Assembly: GCA_047967505.1 (NCBI GenBank) | Contig: CM106540.1 | Strand: one strand, 5' to 3' | Length of the DNA stretch: 64,000 nt | From: Dipteris shenzhenensis | Taxonomy: Eukaryota; Polypodiophyta; Polypodiopsida; Gleicheniales | Part shown: positions 21,000 through 30,699 of the stretch, piece after piece | How the letters are laid out: every line of letters starts with the position of its first letter | Position numbering within the stretch: position 1 is the first letter of the stretch | Position numbers and translations under genes: made by a program | The notes under the pieces: model-generated | Told to the model about the DNA's origin: nothing | The model's database searches: none | Seen by the model: the letters and a program-made list of their open reading frames with translations, nothing else

Positions 21000-22572
21000 C
21001 AGGCTAGTTGGAAGTAAAAGGGAATCACTAAGGGAAAGGCATGTAAGGGTATGTCTTGTGCTAATGTATTTGCTGCATTAAACCAATGGCTTCATCATCT
21101 TGCACAAGTTTGATTCCCAAATAATAAAATGAAGAAGTCCCAAATCCAACATATCAAATGTCCATTGTAATTCAGCCTTAAATTTGCAATTTTTGTAGCA
21201 TTTGTCCTCGGAGAATAATCAGCAAATCCCTCCCTTCTTTCCTGACAAAGAGGGTGCTCTTGTGTGGACTATTTTGCATTCCTTGTTAGTAAAGAAGGCA
21301 TCAATCTTGGCATAGCAAGCCCTAGGAGCTTGTTTCAAGCCAATACAGTTTCTTCAATTTGCATTCCTTTGCTTCCATGCTAGGCATTACAATACCAAAG
21401 GACTGAGTAACGTAAAATTCTTCCTGAATTCCCATAGAATGCAATTTTTATGTCTACCTAATGAATATACCATCCATAAAATGCAGCCAATGCAACCACA
21501 CACCTGATTGTGGTTAAACGAGAATTAGGAGAAAATGCCTCATCATAATCTATGCCTTTCTTCTGAGCATAGCCTTTTACAATGAGACGGGGGCTTTGGA
21601 CCTGTCCATGGAACTTCCGACTTACGTTTGACCTTTGTATACCCATTTCGTTCCAATTGGTTTCTTGCCGACAAGCAAATCCACTATCTCCCAAGTGTGG
21701 TTTTTGCTGAATGGAGTTGAACTCCGTTTGCATGGCCTGCATCCAATGCACATTGCCAGTTGCATCCTCAAAACAGTCAGGCTTAGTCGACTCAAGTATC
21801 TTGTTGACCAAAGCTTATTCACAACAGTGGGCATCCTCAACATTTCTAGTGCCACTCTGTGTATGACTTGGAAGAGGAGTTGTCCTCAAGAGTGCAAAGC
21901 GGCCAATGATGTGGGACTGTCCTGCAGTTGTACTTTCTTGTGCCACTGCTTGCTCAATATTGTGATGAATGATAGTATCAGCTACTAAGGCATCAACCAC
22001 TATAGAATCCTGCTGCAGATTTCGATTTTACGAGTGCCTATCCACTACAGCATCAAAAGAAATGGGCAGCAGCCCATCATTAGCATAGAAAAGAACCTTG
22101 ATATTTGTAAAAAACAGCAAGGGTCAGATCTGCATTTTCTTCAAAAATAATATCCCGAAAAAGTAAAGACCTTCTTGGGCACAGGATTATAAATTTTGTA
22201 ACCCTTGCTTTCACCACTGTAGCCAATAAAAATGCACTTTTTTGCCTTATCACTCACCAAGCTTGCCACGTAATTGTTGAGGCACATGTGCTTATGCTAC
22301 ACAACCGAATGTACAGAAGTGATCGGCATCAGGCTTACAATCATATCATGCTTGTAAAGGTGGGGTAAAGGTGACATAACCTGAAGTGCCTTTGTGGGAC
22401 GGCTGTTCAAAATGTGATTGGAGCACATAGTTGTTATCATACAAAAGTTATGTGGTAGCCCTTTTGCCTTCAACATGCATCTCCACATCTCCACGAGCAA
22501 CCGATTTTTTCATTCAGCCACTCCATTATGCTTTGGAGTGTATCGGACTTTACACTAATGCTTAATGCCTTT
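21000..22572 (-). pseudogene. Ty1/copia pol fragment: integrase C-part and reverse transcriptase
   Basis: On the minus strand, starting at about 22572, the copia integrase resumes abruptly in mid-domain ('VRYTPKHNGVAE', then 'MLKAKGLPHNF', 'CSNHILNSRPTKALQ'), followed by the RT linker and RT: 'GTKWVYK', 'VQSPRLIVKGYAQKKGIDY', 'EAFSPNSRLTTIRCVVALAA', 'FYGWYIH', and further on 'HKSTLFVRKEGRDLLIIL' and 'YYLGIKLVQDDEAIG' to about 21000. Frameshifts and stops (for example E-stop-K in the integrase) make it non-functional. The missing N-terminal integrase half is at 24655-25250 on the opposite strand; see the inversion finding. Confidence 0.88.
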
Positions 22573-22805
22573 TTTAGCCAAAAACCTCTCGTCCTCCATC
22601 AATTGCCAATAGCTACTTGTTCCAGGGGTGAGTTTCCTTTCAAAATCTAAAATCTTGTGAAAAGATGAGTTCACCTTCTCGATCTTGTTTTTGCATTGCT
22701 CTGACGTGCGCTCAACATGCTGCTCCTTCACGATCGTTGACACAACCAACCATTTGTCCTTGAGTCGAGCAAACAAACCACAATCTTGAGCCATCATATC
22801 GCTCT

Positions 22806-23345
22806 TCTTTTTGCTCTCTAATAGTGCCATCACCTCCCACTGCCTCCACCTCGATGTGTTTGCAATCTCCTCTTGCATTTTCTTCTTCTTCCCATTGCCA
22901 AGGGTAGCCACATCCTCACTATCTACGGTGTTCAAGAATGATGTCTCCATTGTGGCTTTTTGGTTGATGCTCAACTTCTACCTCTTCTTAGGACATGTGG
23001 GTTCTTTTCTTCCTCGACCTGCAACATCCATCATTTTGCGATTTGCAGCCTCCTTCCCACTACCTGCAACATCCATCTTTTTGCTCTCTAATAGTGCCAT
23101 CACCTCCCACTGCCTCCACCTCAATGTGTTTGTAATATCCTCTTGCATTTTCTTCTTCTTCCCATTGCCAAGGGTAGCCACATCCTCACTATCTACGGTG
23201 TTGGAGAATGATGTCTCCATTGTGGCTTTTTGGTTGACGCTCAACTTCTGCCTCTTCTTAGGACCTATGGGTTCTTTTCTTCCTTGACCTGCAACATCCA
23301 TCTTTTTGCGATTTGCAGCCTCCTTCCCACTACGTATAGATTCTT
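22806..23345 (-). repeat. 270-bp tandem duplication within the trihelix gene
   Basis: Segments ending at 22830 and 23100 share near-identical sequence (TTTTTGCTCTCTAATAGTGCC and flanks) with a period of 270 bp, a multiple of three. Duplication copies the first helix of the DNA-binding domain and the preceding basic linker. Divergence is a few percent by eye. Confidence 0.9.
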
Positions 23346-23417
23346 TTTTCACTGCTCGCATGGATGAGTCCTCCTCGATCACCTATGTTTGTGATTTACG
23401 CTTTGTTGGGTGTCCAA

Positions 23418-23495
23418 CGGTGTGATCTCTCCTTCGTCACCTAGCAAGCCATTGAGCGGTGTGATTTCTCCTTCGTCGCCTAGCAGGCTATTGTC
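23418..23495 (-). repeat. 39-bp in-frame tandem repeat
   Basis: Two 39-bp units starting CGGTGTGAT at 23418 and 23457 encode the repeated acidic 'LLGDEGEITPL' peptide at the trihelix N-terminus. Confidence 0.9.
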
Positions 23496-23599
23496 ATAGC
23501 TCCCTTGCATATCCTCATACTCACCGTATGAACCCTCTAGAACCTCCCAGTTTTTTGCCAAGAAAGGTTTAGATCCATTTTACAAGAGCGACGGAGAAA

Positions 23600-24250
23600 A
23601 GTTGGATGAACTCTACGAAGAAAGATTGAGAGGGGTGGAATGAGAAGAGAGATGAGAAGCAAGGCAATGAGAGGAGAAGGATGAAAATAGCAAAGAGATG
23701 GAGGAAAGCATTGAGATGGCATGATGGAGTGCACTATGGGCAGCGACTACCATTGGCAACCGATTGTGAACCGGATGCATCCTCTTCAAGAAACGCTTCG
23801 AATAGCTTGGAGGGTGAAATGGAGGGTGTATCGAGGTTTGGAGGGCTACTTTTGGCACCTCCATTGGCAGCGATTCAAGACCTTTGCATCCATTCATGGC
23901 AGTGAACAGAGGTTGAAGATCCAACTCATTCTCCCATGTGGTCAGGCATTGAAACCGCCATACAGCCAAGAAGCATCTGTGCGGCCATGCATGTGGCCGT
24001 GCTCTTACAACCCCAAATATAGTCGGCCAAACTAGGGGAAGCTTCCACAAGCAAGACTCACCAATCTGAGCCAAGCACTCGAGCCACTAAGTACCCAAGT
24101 CCGGTGATGGTGCAAGCATGGGAAACTTTCCGTGACATGAAAGTTAGTCTGACAATAGCCGAGTTTTTAAAGATTGCCCCATATTGCAGACAATTTTTCC
24201 TGCAATAGATCTAAGCCGAGGAGAAACCAAAGACGTAGATTTCATGTTAG
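23600..24250. other. Probable upstream region of the trihelix gene
   Basis: Open frames exist on both strands (23613-24074 minus, 23721-24035 plus) but neither shows a motif and both overlap each other. The region lies 5' of the trihelix N-terminus, so promoter or 5' UTR is likely. Confidence 0.35.
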
Positions 24251-24254
24251 CCAT

Positions 24255-24350
24255 TCATACTTTCTAGTTACCAATGTAAAAATGAAAAAGCAAACTATAT
24301 CTGGTGTGATCTTGGATGGCAGCTTTGGAGTCAATAAGCCATAGTTCATC
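24255..24350 (-). pseudogene. Copia protease-like fragment
   Basis: Minus-strand 'ELWLIDSKAAIQDHT' resembles the copia protease start (W-L-L/I-D-S-G-A), with Lys in place of the active-site Gly. Only about 30 residues; too short for certainty. Confidence 0.45.
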
Positions 24351-24429
24351 GGCGATAAAGTTCAAACACTTAAAGCTTTCTCCATTCTGGGACCGAATGG
24401 CACATTAATGCTCACTCAAACCCAAAGAT

Positions 24430-24648
24430 ATGCTTCAAGATGTTGTGATTACCATTGGTCGAATTCCTTTAACAATAAGTTCTTTGGTTACTCCGATGGA
24501 AGGAAATGCCTATCTATTGTTGGGTAGACGGTGGCTGAAGAGTGATGATATGATAGACCGTTTGGCCGAAGCGAAGTATTTCACTAAGATTGATTTGCGT
24601 ACGGGTTATCACCAAATCCGTTATTCCATTGACCAGAGTGACTGGTAA
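24430..24648 (+). pseudogene. Gypsy fragment: protease end joined to RT motif A
   Basis: The ORF begins with a retropepsin C-terminus ('YLLLGRRWLKS') and continues straight into RT motif A ('AKYFTKIDLRTGYHQIR'). In an intact element several hundred bases lie between these points, so this is an internally deleted relic. It ends in TAA at 24646-24648. Confidence 0.75.
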
Positions 24649-24654
24649 TTTTCT

Positions 24655-25250
24655 ATTGTTGTGGTACCAAAGAAAACAGCAAGCTTCGAGTGCTTGCCAA
24701 TACCAATGCATAGTCACTCTCCCTATCACACACTGCACATCTGTAATCCTCACAGATGACGATATATTCCAGCTTGATTTTTCTCAAAAGAGAGTACATT
24801 CTGCTTTTTTTGCTTCTACATCTACCTCTACTATGCAAGCCGCAGAGTTATGGCATGCCAAGTTTGGCATGTGAATTAAGATAGCCTTTTAAAATTGCAG
24901 AAATCACACATGGTTGATGCCTTACCTCGTTTGGAGGTCCCTCCCAAGCCAATCTATGAGAGATGTATCTTAGGGAAAATGCATAGATTTTCTTTTCCAA
25001 CACCGGTGCACTTCGAGTTGCAAGAAAATTGCAGGTCGTACACGATGATGTTTGGGGACCCTTGTGGACACTTCTTTTGCAGGCCATCTATATTTTGTTA
25101 CCTTTATAGATGACTTCACAAGGTTTACCTAGGTGTCTGCTTTACGGTAAAAGTCTGAAGTCTTCACACTGTGTTTAAGAACTTTGTCACCTTGGTCCAG
25201 AATCAACCTGACTGCAGGTAACAAAACTTCTGTTTAGATCAAGGGGAGGG
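24655..25250 (+). pseudogene. Ty1/copia pre-integrase and integrase N-part
   Basis: Plus-strand copia sequence: 'AAELWHAKFGM' and 'KSHMVDALPRLEVPP', 'CILGKMHRFSFP' (GAG-pre-integrase zinc-binding region), then, after frameshifts, 'GHLYFVTFIDDFTRFT' with the first catalytic Asp and 'NFVTLVQNQPDC', 'LDQGEG' at the second Asp region. It stops at about 25250 exactly where trihelix sequence begins. The remaining integrase half is on the minus strand from 22572 downward. Confidence 0.85.
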
Positions 25251-25953
25251 AGTGCATGTCCAAGGCGTTGACAGAACAAGTTCTCCAATTGACTGAGAAG
25301 ATCACCTTTGAGGTCTACTCCAAGGCATTAAATCTTTTTGGGTCTGACAGGTCAGTCAATCCAGGGCCAATAGTTGTCGACTCTGGTGCTGCTGATGAAG
25401 GTAGTCTTTCGCCTACACCTTAGTTGCCATAGTCTATCAATATGGCTCTGATATTTCTTTATAATTTCCATCAATAATGCATTGGTTCTCTATTTTCATA
25501 GTGATGCCCACTGCTCCAAAGGTTCAGCCTTCCATAGACATGTCTACAGATGACAAGTCACCCCTGCGTACTCAAGCAAGCGATGTGGATGTGAATCCTT
25601 TAGAGGACGATGGCAAGAAGCTAGACTCGTCCTCCTCAGGTGTGATTCGAAGGAAAGCACGTAGGTTGTCAGGAGGAAAGAACGAGACTGCTAAGAAACT
25701 TGTGGGTGCATTTGAGTTAGCTGAAGAGCGGAAAACCAAACGTTTTAACGAGGAGCAGCAGGCTTGAATGCGAGTTGAGGAAAGTTGAGCAAATTGTGAG
25801 CAGGCTCGTGAAGAATCACATATGAGGCTAGAGCGTGAGAAGATGGATGCTCAAAGAGAGATGACAGAAGGAGCGACCTCCGGAATTTGCAGGTCGCTGG
25901 ATAATATAGCGGGGTCATTGCTCGCGTTAGCAGGTGGTTTGAAGAAGGATTGA
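25251..25953 (+). pseudogene. Trihelix protein, C-terminal half, with intron
   Basis: Plus-strand coding sequence starting near an ATG at 25256: 'MSKALTEQVLQLTEKITFEV' and an acidic/Ser-rich linker. A GT-AG intron is predicted at 25401-25501 (101 bp, AT-rich, pyrimidine tract before AG); removing it keeps the frame in phase 1. The next exon encodes a basic, then Glu/Arg-rich coiled coil ('RLEREKMDAQREMTEGA') ending 'SLLALAGGLKK' and TGA at 25951-25953, a typical C-terminus of this protein type. Two in-frame TGA codons (about 25765 and 25786) both fit CGA-to-TGA changes. With the minus-strand half at 22573-23561 this makes a complete trihelix gene layout. Neighbour on the left is copia integrase with no spacer. 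Confidence 0.72.
25401..25501 (+). other. Predicted GT-AG intron in trihelix C-half
   Basis: Donor GAAG|GTAGTC, acceptor TTTTCATAG|TGATG, 101 bp. Splicing joins frames that are otherwise separated by a TAG at 25421-25423. Confidence 0.6.
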
Positions 25954-26400
25954 AGTCGATAACCTCCCATGTTCAATTACTATTTTTTGGATTGCGTTGA
26001 GGATACTCTATGCTGAGTCTCTTCAAATCATGCTTCTAATTTTGAGCTCTTTTGAAGCTTATGTTCGAAATTATGAATTATTATAGATTATGGAAACACA
26101 GTGTAAATCTCAGTTTCATATATTGATTGGTTGATTTCCCTCTATGTCGCAACGTAGCCGAGTTGTTGTAACCCCTCCAATGGGCTGCCTTAAGTGGATT
26201 GGAGCTCATGTGCTATATTAGGTAGCCTACTATTGTGCGGACTCATGATAGTACTGCTGTTTGTGGTAGTTGATATGTTATGTATAGTGGAGCATGTCGC
26301 TCTAGTAGCTCTCGATTATTTTGAACTTTCTAATCCGAAATTTAGTTTCATTCCCTGGCATTACATTAGTTGGATTCTGTCATGTGGAATTTGATGTATT
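25954..26400. other. Trihelix 3' flank
   Basis: AT-rich; the ORF at 26194-26394 is hydrophobic and has no family match that I can name. Likely 3' UTR and spacer. Confidence 0.4.
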
Positions 26401-26429
26401 TGTGAGATACCTTGCTGGATATGTACACA

Positions 26430-26680
26430 AAATGTTGGAGTATGAGGATGCATTGTCGTCTCTTAAAAGTTGCCATATCATGTTTTGGTGACATGGATTG
26501 CCATGATCCTGGGTTATGCTGAGCAAGAAGAAATTCAGAAAGCTTTTATACTTCATGCGAAAATGCAAGAGCACATATGTCAGCCAATGCTGATTTCAAG
26601 CATGTTACTGATTTTGAAATCAGGCCTTCCCAATGCTGCTTCTGACTGCTATAACTGGACTGCTACAGTATGATGGACTG
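26430..26680 (+). pseudogene. PPR repeat relic (plus strand)
   Basis: A short frame reads 'LVTWIAMILGYAEQEEIQKA' and 'LHAKMQEH', recognisably a decayed PPR L/S motif. It is flanked by stops. A second, closely similar relic lies at 28320-28650. Confidence 0.65.
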
Positions 26681-27119
26681 CTACTGATTTATGCATGCTG
26701 AACTTTTGTAAACTGTTGTATGACGAGTATTAGTATGTCTGGACTTTTCATGACCACTGATTGTGGAGGCAGATGTTGTTAGCAAAGTTCGAAGTTGTTC
26801 TAGAGTAAGAGCACGGAATGATAGATTTTGAGATCAGAAGAGTTCATATAAAAGAGTTAACTTGCCATGTGTATGACCAAGAAATGTTTGCAATACTTAA
26901 GAAATGGAATTTCTACTTTATGGGAGGGAATTTAATATCAAGTTGGAGCACATGATTTAATCAATTTAAAAGGTAGCTCAATTTTAAAACTTGGACATGA
27001 CTCTTAGATTCTCTATTATGCAATCCAACTTATCACTCAAGATGGTGGGCTTGATTGTAGTCTTATGAGTTTGACATGAATATGAAGGGGGAATTCTTTC
27101 AGTACACATGCTTCTCCTT
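26681..27119. other. AT-rich spacer
   Basis: No gene or repeat supported. Confidence 0.4.
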
Positions 27120-27450
27120 TCACAACACAATAGTCCCTGACATGCATAACTCAATAACGATACGGACCTGAATCATAGGCTTGATTCCCTGGATGCAGCA
27201 TCCAGCATCAGATCCAAGGTTCCTGCTGAAAGGATGGGATACGTTGTAATGCCTTGATTCACCTTTATATGACTGGCCTCCAAACCCTTCATTTCTATTA
27301 GCTGAGCCCATACCATGGCCAGGCAGATCATGTGCACCACCATGCGCATGCCCACCTATGTTGTAATTGTAGTAGTTTCAGCATGCTTGCTGTTGGTATT
27401 GATGCTGCCAGAACTGAGACTCGTGCCATAAGAACTCTTCCCTGTGCACA
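27120..27450 (-). pseudogene. Gly/Asn/Gln-rich ORF fragment of unknown origin
   Basis: One minus-strand frame from about 27450 to 27120 reads 'FWQHQYQQQAC', a TGA, then 'NYYNYNIGGHAHGGAHDLP', 'GFGGQSYKGESRHYNV'. This Q/N/G/H/Y-rich composition resembles low-complexity tails of plant RNA-binding proteins, but no folded domain is visible and a stop interrupts it (fits CGA to TGA). It is probably a gene fragment. Confidence 0.4.
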
Positions 27451-28300
27451 GAGTGATGGATAGTCCAGAGGGTATGTTTTAACATGAGGTTCGTTGATTG
27501 CGGGTTATGTTTGGAAGTGAATAGAGTTGAGCTTGATATAACCTTTCATTGAATATTTTAGATGCCTAACTCTGTGTATTTGAAAGCATAAATGGGTGAC
27601 GCTCACGTTATATGCTCCATCATACTGTGTATTCTTAAAAAGTTGGATGTACAAATTAGTCACTCATGTGCACAGGCGGTTTAGCTTGGGTTTGACAACT
27701 CCAATAGGCCCTGTTTCAATCCGAGGCGACCTCTACCTGTTCCACCGAGCTGGCACATGAGAAGGGCATGGGGGAAGGTTGACATGTAGTAGGTGATGGG
27801 AAAGAGAGGGCTGGAATGACCTGGCTGCCACATGGGCAGCAGAGAACAGTCCTTGGATTAATTTGTGGGCACCCACATGGGCCAGCAATTGGGGCTGACA
27901 ATAAGCTCACATATAGGGCTGACATAAGCCCATCCATGAGCCCATATAGTGGCTTAATGGGCTGAGGAAGGACCTGCACATATGTGAGCAGCAAACAAAG
28001 GGGAACGGGGGATCTATAGGCGTGAGTTGTTGGCTTATTACTACTGCAGTGTAGCCTCAAAATGATTTAGACACCATGGTCTTAAAGTAAGTAGCTGATG
28101 GTAGAGAGCAGCAGCCCTGACAATGGCCAGAACTGACTCTCATAGAATGCATCTCCTTGTATTGCCATCAAACTGCCATGAGCTCCTTACTAGCCTTGTC
28201 TACTGGCTCCCATGGGTTTTCTCAAGTAGCTCTCCACTTCGGTTTGCCAATATTGCTGTGTTTTTCTCAATGTTATGTTGTTGTGAATGTTGGAAAGGAG
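27451..28300. other. Spacer with no supported gene
   Basis: Overlapping short ORFs at 27716-28060 (minus) and 28123-28317 (plus) lack motifs. Around 27880-27965 the phrases GGGCTGACA, AAGC(C/T)CA and TAATGGGCT recur, a weak local repeat. Confidence 0.4.
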
Positions 28301-28319
28301 GTGTACATGAAATCTAGAG

Positions 28320-28650
28320 TATGGAGGATGCATTGTGCATCTTTAAAAAGCTTCCATATCATGTTTTGGTGATGTGGACTGCCATGAGCAAGAAGAAAGT
28401 GAGAAGGCTTTGATACTTTATGCAGAAGTACAAGTCACCAGGTAGTGCAAGAGCATGATTGACGCCTGGCAATTGTTTGATGGCTTGTCCACAAGGGATG
28501 TTGTACGAGGGGTTCATTGATTGCAGGTTATGTCCACTACGCAGAGTGTGAACTTGTGTTTTATTTGTTTGAGAAAATGAGGCAGGAAGGCATTCTTACC
28601 CTCTTCTTAGCATCTTACCCTCTTCAAATCTCATGGACTTCAGTTAGAAT
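28320..28650 (+). pseudogene. PPR repeat relics (plus strand)
   Basis: Three frames together show decayed PPR phrases: 'DALCIFKKLPYHVLV', 'DAWQLFDGLSTRDVV', 'LIAGYVHYAECE' and 'LFEKMRQEGI'. Frame changes occur every 30-60 bases. No start or stop can be assigned. Confidence 0.6.
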
Positions 28651-28778
28651 GCTTACTGGTGTGTAAAGCTTGGTATGCGTTAGGAATGTTGCCTCATTCC
28701 TTGCAAATCATGGCTTTCCCTTTGCCGAAAGATCAATCTTCAAGCAAGATGAGCTAGACTTTCTCATTTGGACACCAT

Positions 28779-29215
28779 TTAATCACCAGTTCTTTGCTTA
28801 CAACATGCAAAGGTTGAAGGTTCAACGCTTCCTTGCCAAGCCCATATTTTGCATATCCTGTGATTAGTGCAGTCCATAAGACTACGTCTTTCCAAACCCT
28901 TTCTTGCAATCTCAGCGTTCATTTGTTGGCCCTTGTCTATGTCTCCTACGCTGCCAAAAGCTTTCATGTCGCAAACAAATGTGATTACATCCAAAGAGAC
29001 ACCTTGCAATTGCATCTGTTCAAAACTACTCGGTGCTTCAATGCCAAGACCATAAGACTACGTCTTTCCAACCCCTTTCTTGCAATCTAAAGCATTCATT
29101 TCTTGGTCCTTGTCTGTGCCTCCTCTATGTCTCCTATGCTGCCAAAAGCTTTCATGTTGCAACCAAATGTGACTGCATCCAAAAGAAGACCATGTTCAGC
29201 ATATGCTGTGACTAG
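28779..29215 (-). pseudogene. PPR relic (minus strand), tandemly duplicated
   Basis: The minus strand reads 'MQLQGVSLDVITFVCDMKAF' and 'GSVGDIDKGQQMNAEIARKG', a PPR S/P unit. The block is repeated: 28865-29040 and 29045-29215 share ATAAGACTACGTCTTTCCAA, TTCATTT.TTGG.CCTTGTCT and GCTGCCAAAAGCTTTCATGT. It faces the plus-strand PPR relic at 28320-28650. Confidence 0.65.
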
Positions 29216-30699
29216 TATGTTTCATGAGACTACATCTCAAACTGCATCAAACAATTCGCATTCTTTTATTTGGTCGATATAGTTAGAGAGAATCCAGCCC
29301 CATATCTTTGTTTCCATAAGCCCATTGGAGAAACGATGAGTGGAGGGCTGAAAGACATGGCATTTTGGTGAGTAGGAATCTATATGGCTTTCATTGGATT
29401 GAAGTCTTTATGTCTTTCAGTGAGTATTTATGTCAGTATGCCAAAACACGTGCTGTCTATTCTCAAGTTCATGTATGGGAAACTCTCTTTATGCAGAGGG
29501 CACTCAAAATGCATCATCATCAGTCATACACTACCAGTGCTTAAAAGCACTAATATCCCTCCTAGTATAAGGGTGAAATGCTGCAGAGTACTATGTGACA
29601 GAAGTATATTTAGCAAGGTTCCATGAATATCCTCATGCACACATGAACAGAGACTTTTTGACAGGAAAAATTGCAGCAATCTTCCAAAAGAGAGGGATGA
29701 AGACATGAGCAACCACCAGCCACTATTTTAATAGAAAATATAAAATAGTTCAACATGAAAACATTAGGGACACGTGCTATGTTAACACCCTCATCAGCCC
29801 TTCACAACACCCACACATAACTAACCATTTTCAGGAAAGTTTAAGAAGAAACAGAGCCCAAAACCCTTTGCTAGCAGCTCTAGAAGAACGCAAGAAATGA
29901 AAGCATATTCTTCCAGAAGAGATGGATCAAGAAAAAAGACAAATGCCTACTGAAGAGTCCAAAGTTGAACAGTTGCAAGAAGCAAAGGAAAACTCATAAA
30001 ACGCGCCTTCTAAGTCATGGCTGACGACATCACAATCTTCCAACAGAGGAATGGGTGAAGAAAACATAAAGCTTAGCTGAATGTGGAGTCAAACCACATA
30101 TCAAGCCCCTCATATAGGCTGAGTGCACTACTCTTAAACATTCTCTTCCACACAGTTCACAAACATATTATCATTACTTGGATTTCTCTTGGACTCTCGA
30201 AAACCATAGAAATCTTGGGCACGTACATCAGTACACTGGGAGCACATGCGTTATGCAATGAGGTTGCAAAGATCTCCTCAGTCCACCTGCAAACGTTTAA
30301 GCAAATATCTGAGAATTTCTTTCAAAGGCGACTATGAAGGAGAGGTTAAGTGGACTGGAAGAACGAAGTAAATGCATACAAGCTTGAGGACTCAAAGAGG
30401 CCAAGTCGTAAAGCAATCATCAGCTCAATAAAAAAGAAGGCTGTCATGATAAAGTTATAGAGGCAACTCAATGGGAAGGCAAGCCTTCTAATGACCTTAC
30501 AAAGTTTCACACAGATTAGCAAAGTTATTATATAAAAAGGAGCAGTCAGAACCTCATGATGCCTAGCATTCTAGCATCAAGATTCAAACATACAATATCA
30601 AGAGACTACATCTGCAAATAAAAACATATGACCATGATTTTAATAAAAGGACAAAATAGCTCTCTGGGAGAGGAGATGAAAATCATGTTGCAAGAGAAA
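29216..30699. other. Spacer with no supported gene
   Basis: ORFs at 29384-29626 and 30083-30337 show no motif or homology that I recognise. Base composition is even and no array is seen. Confidence 0.45.

Larger units (their letters stand above)
22573..23561 (-). pseudogene. Trihelix (SANT/MYB-like) DNA-binding protein, N-terminal half
   Basis: Minus-strand frame. After an acidic N-terminus with a 13-residue in-frame repeat ('LLGDEGEITPL' twice) and a +1 shift or splice site near 23380, the frame runs to about 22573. It includes basic, Lys-rich segments ('GNGKKKKMQEEI') and a trihelix/SANT domain: 'RWRQWEVMALLESKK', 'LFARLKDKWLVVSTIVKEQ', 'RTSEQCKNKIEKVNSSF', 'SYWQLMEDERF'. A 270-bp tandem duplication repeats part of the coding region, including the first helix; one copy has TAG (22975-22977) where the other has CAG. 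Trihelix factors bind DNA in plant nuclei; similar domains also occur as the accessory protein of PIF/Harbinger transposons. The C-terminal half appears at 25251-25953 on the other strand. Confidence 0.78.

Noticed and set aside
23613-24074. 153-codon minus-strand ORF and 104-codon plus-strand ORF
   Set aside because: They overlap each other, have no motif and lie in the likely promoter region of the trihelix gene.
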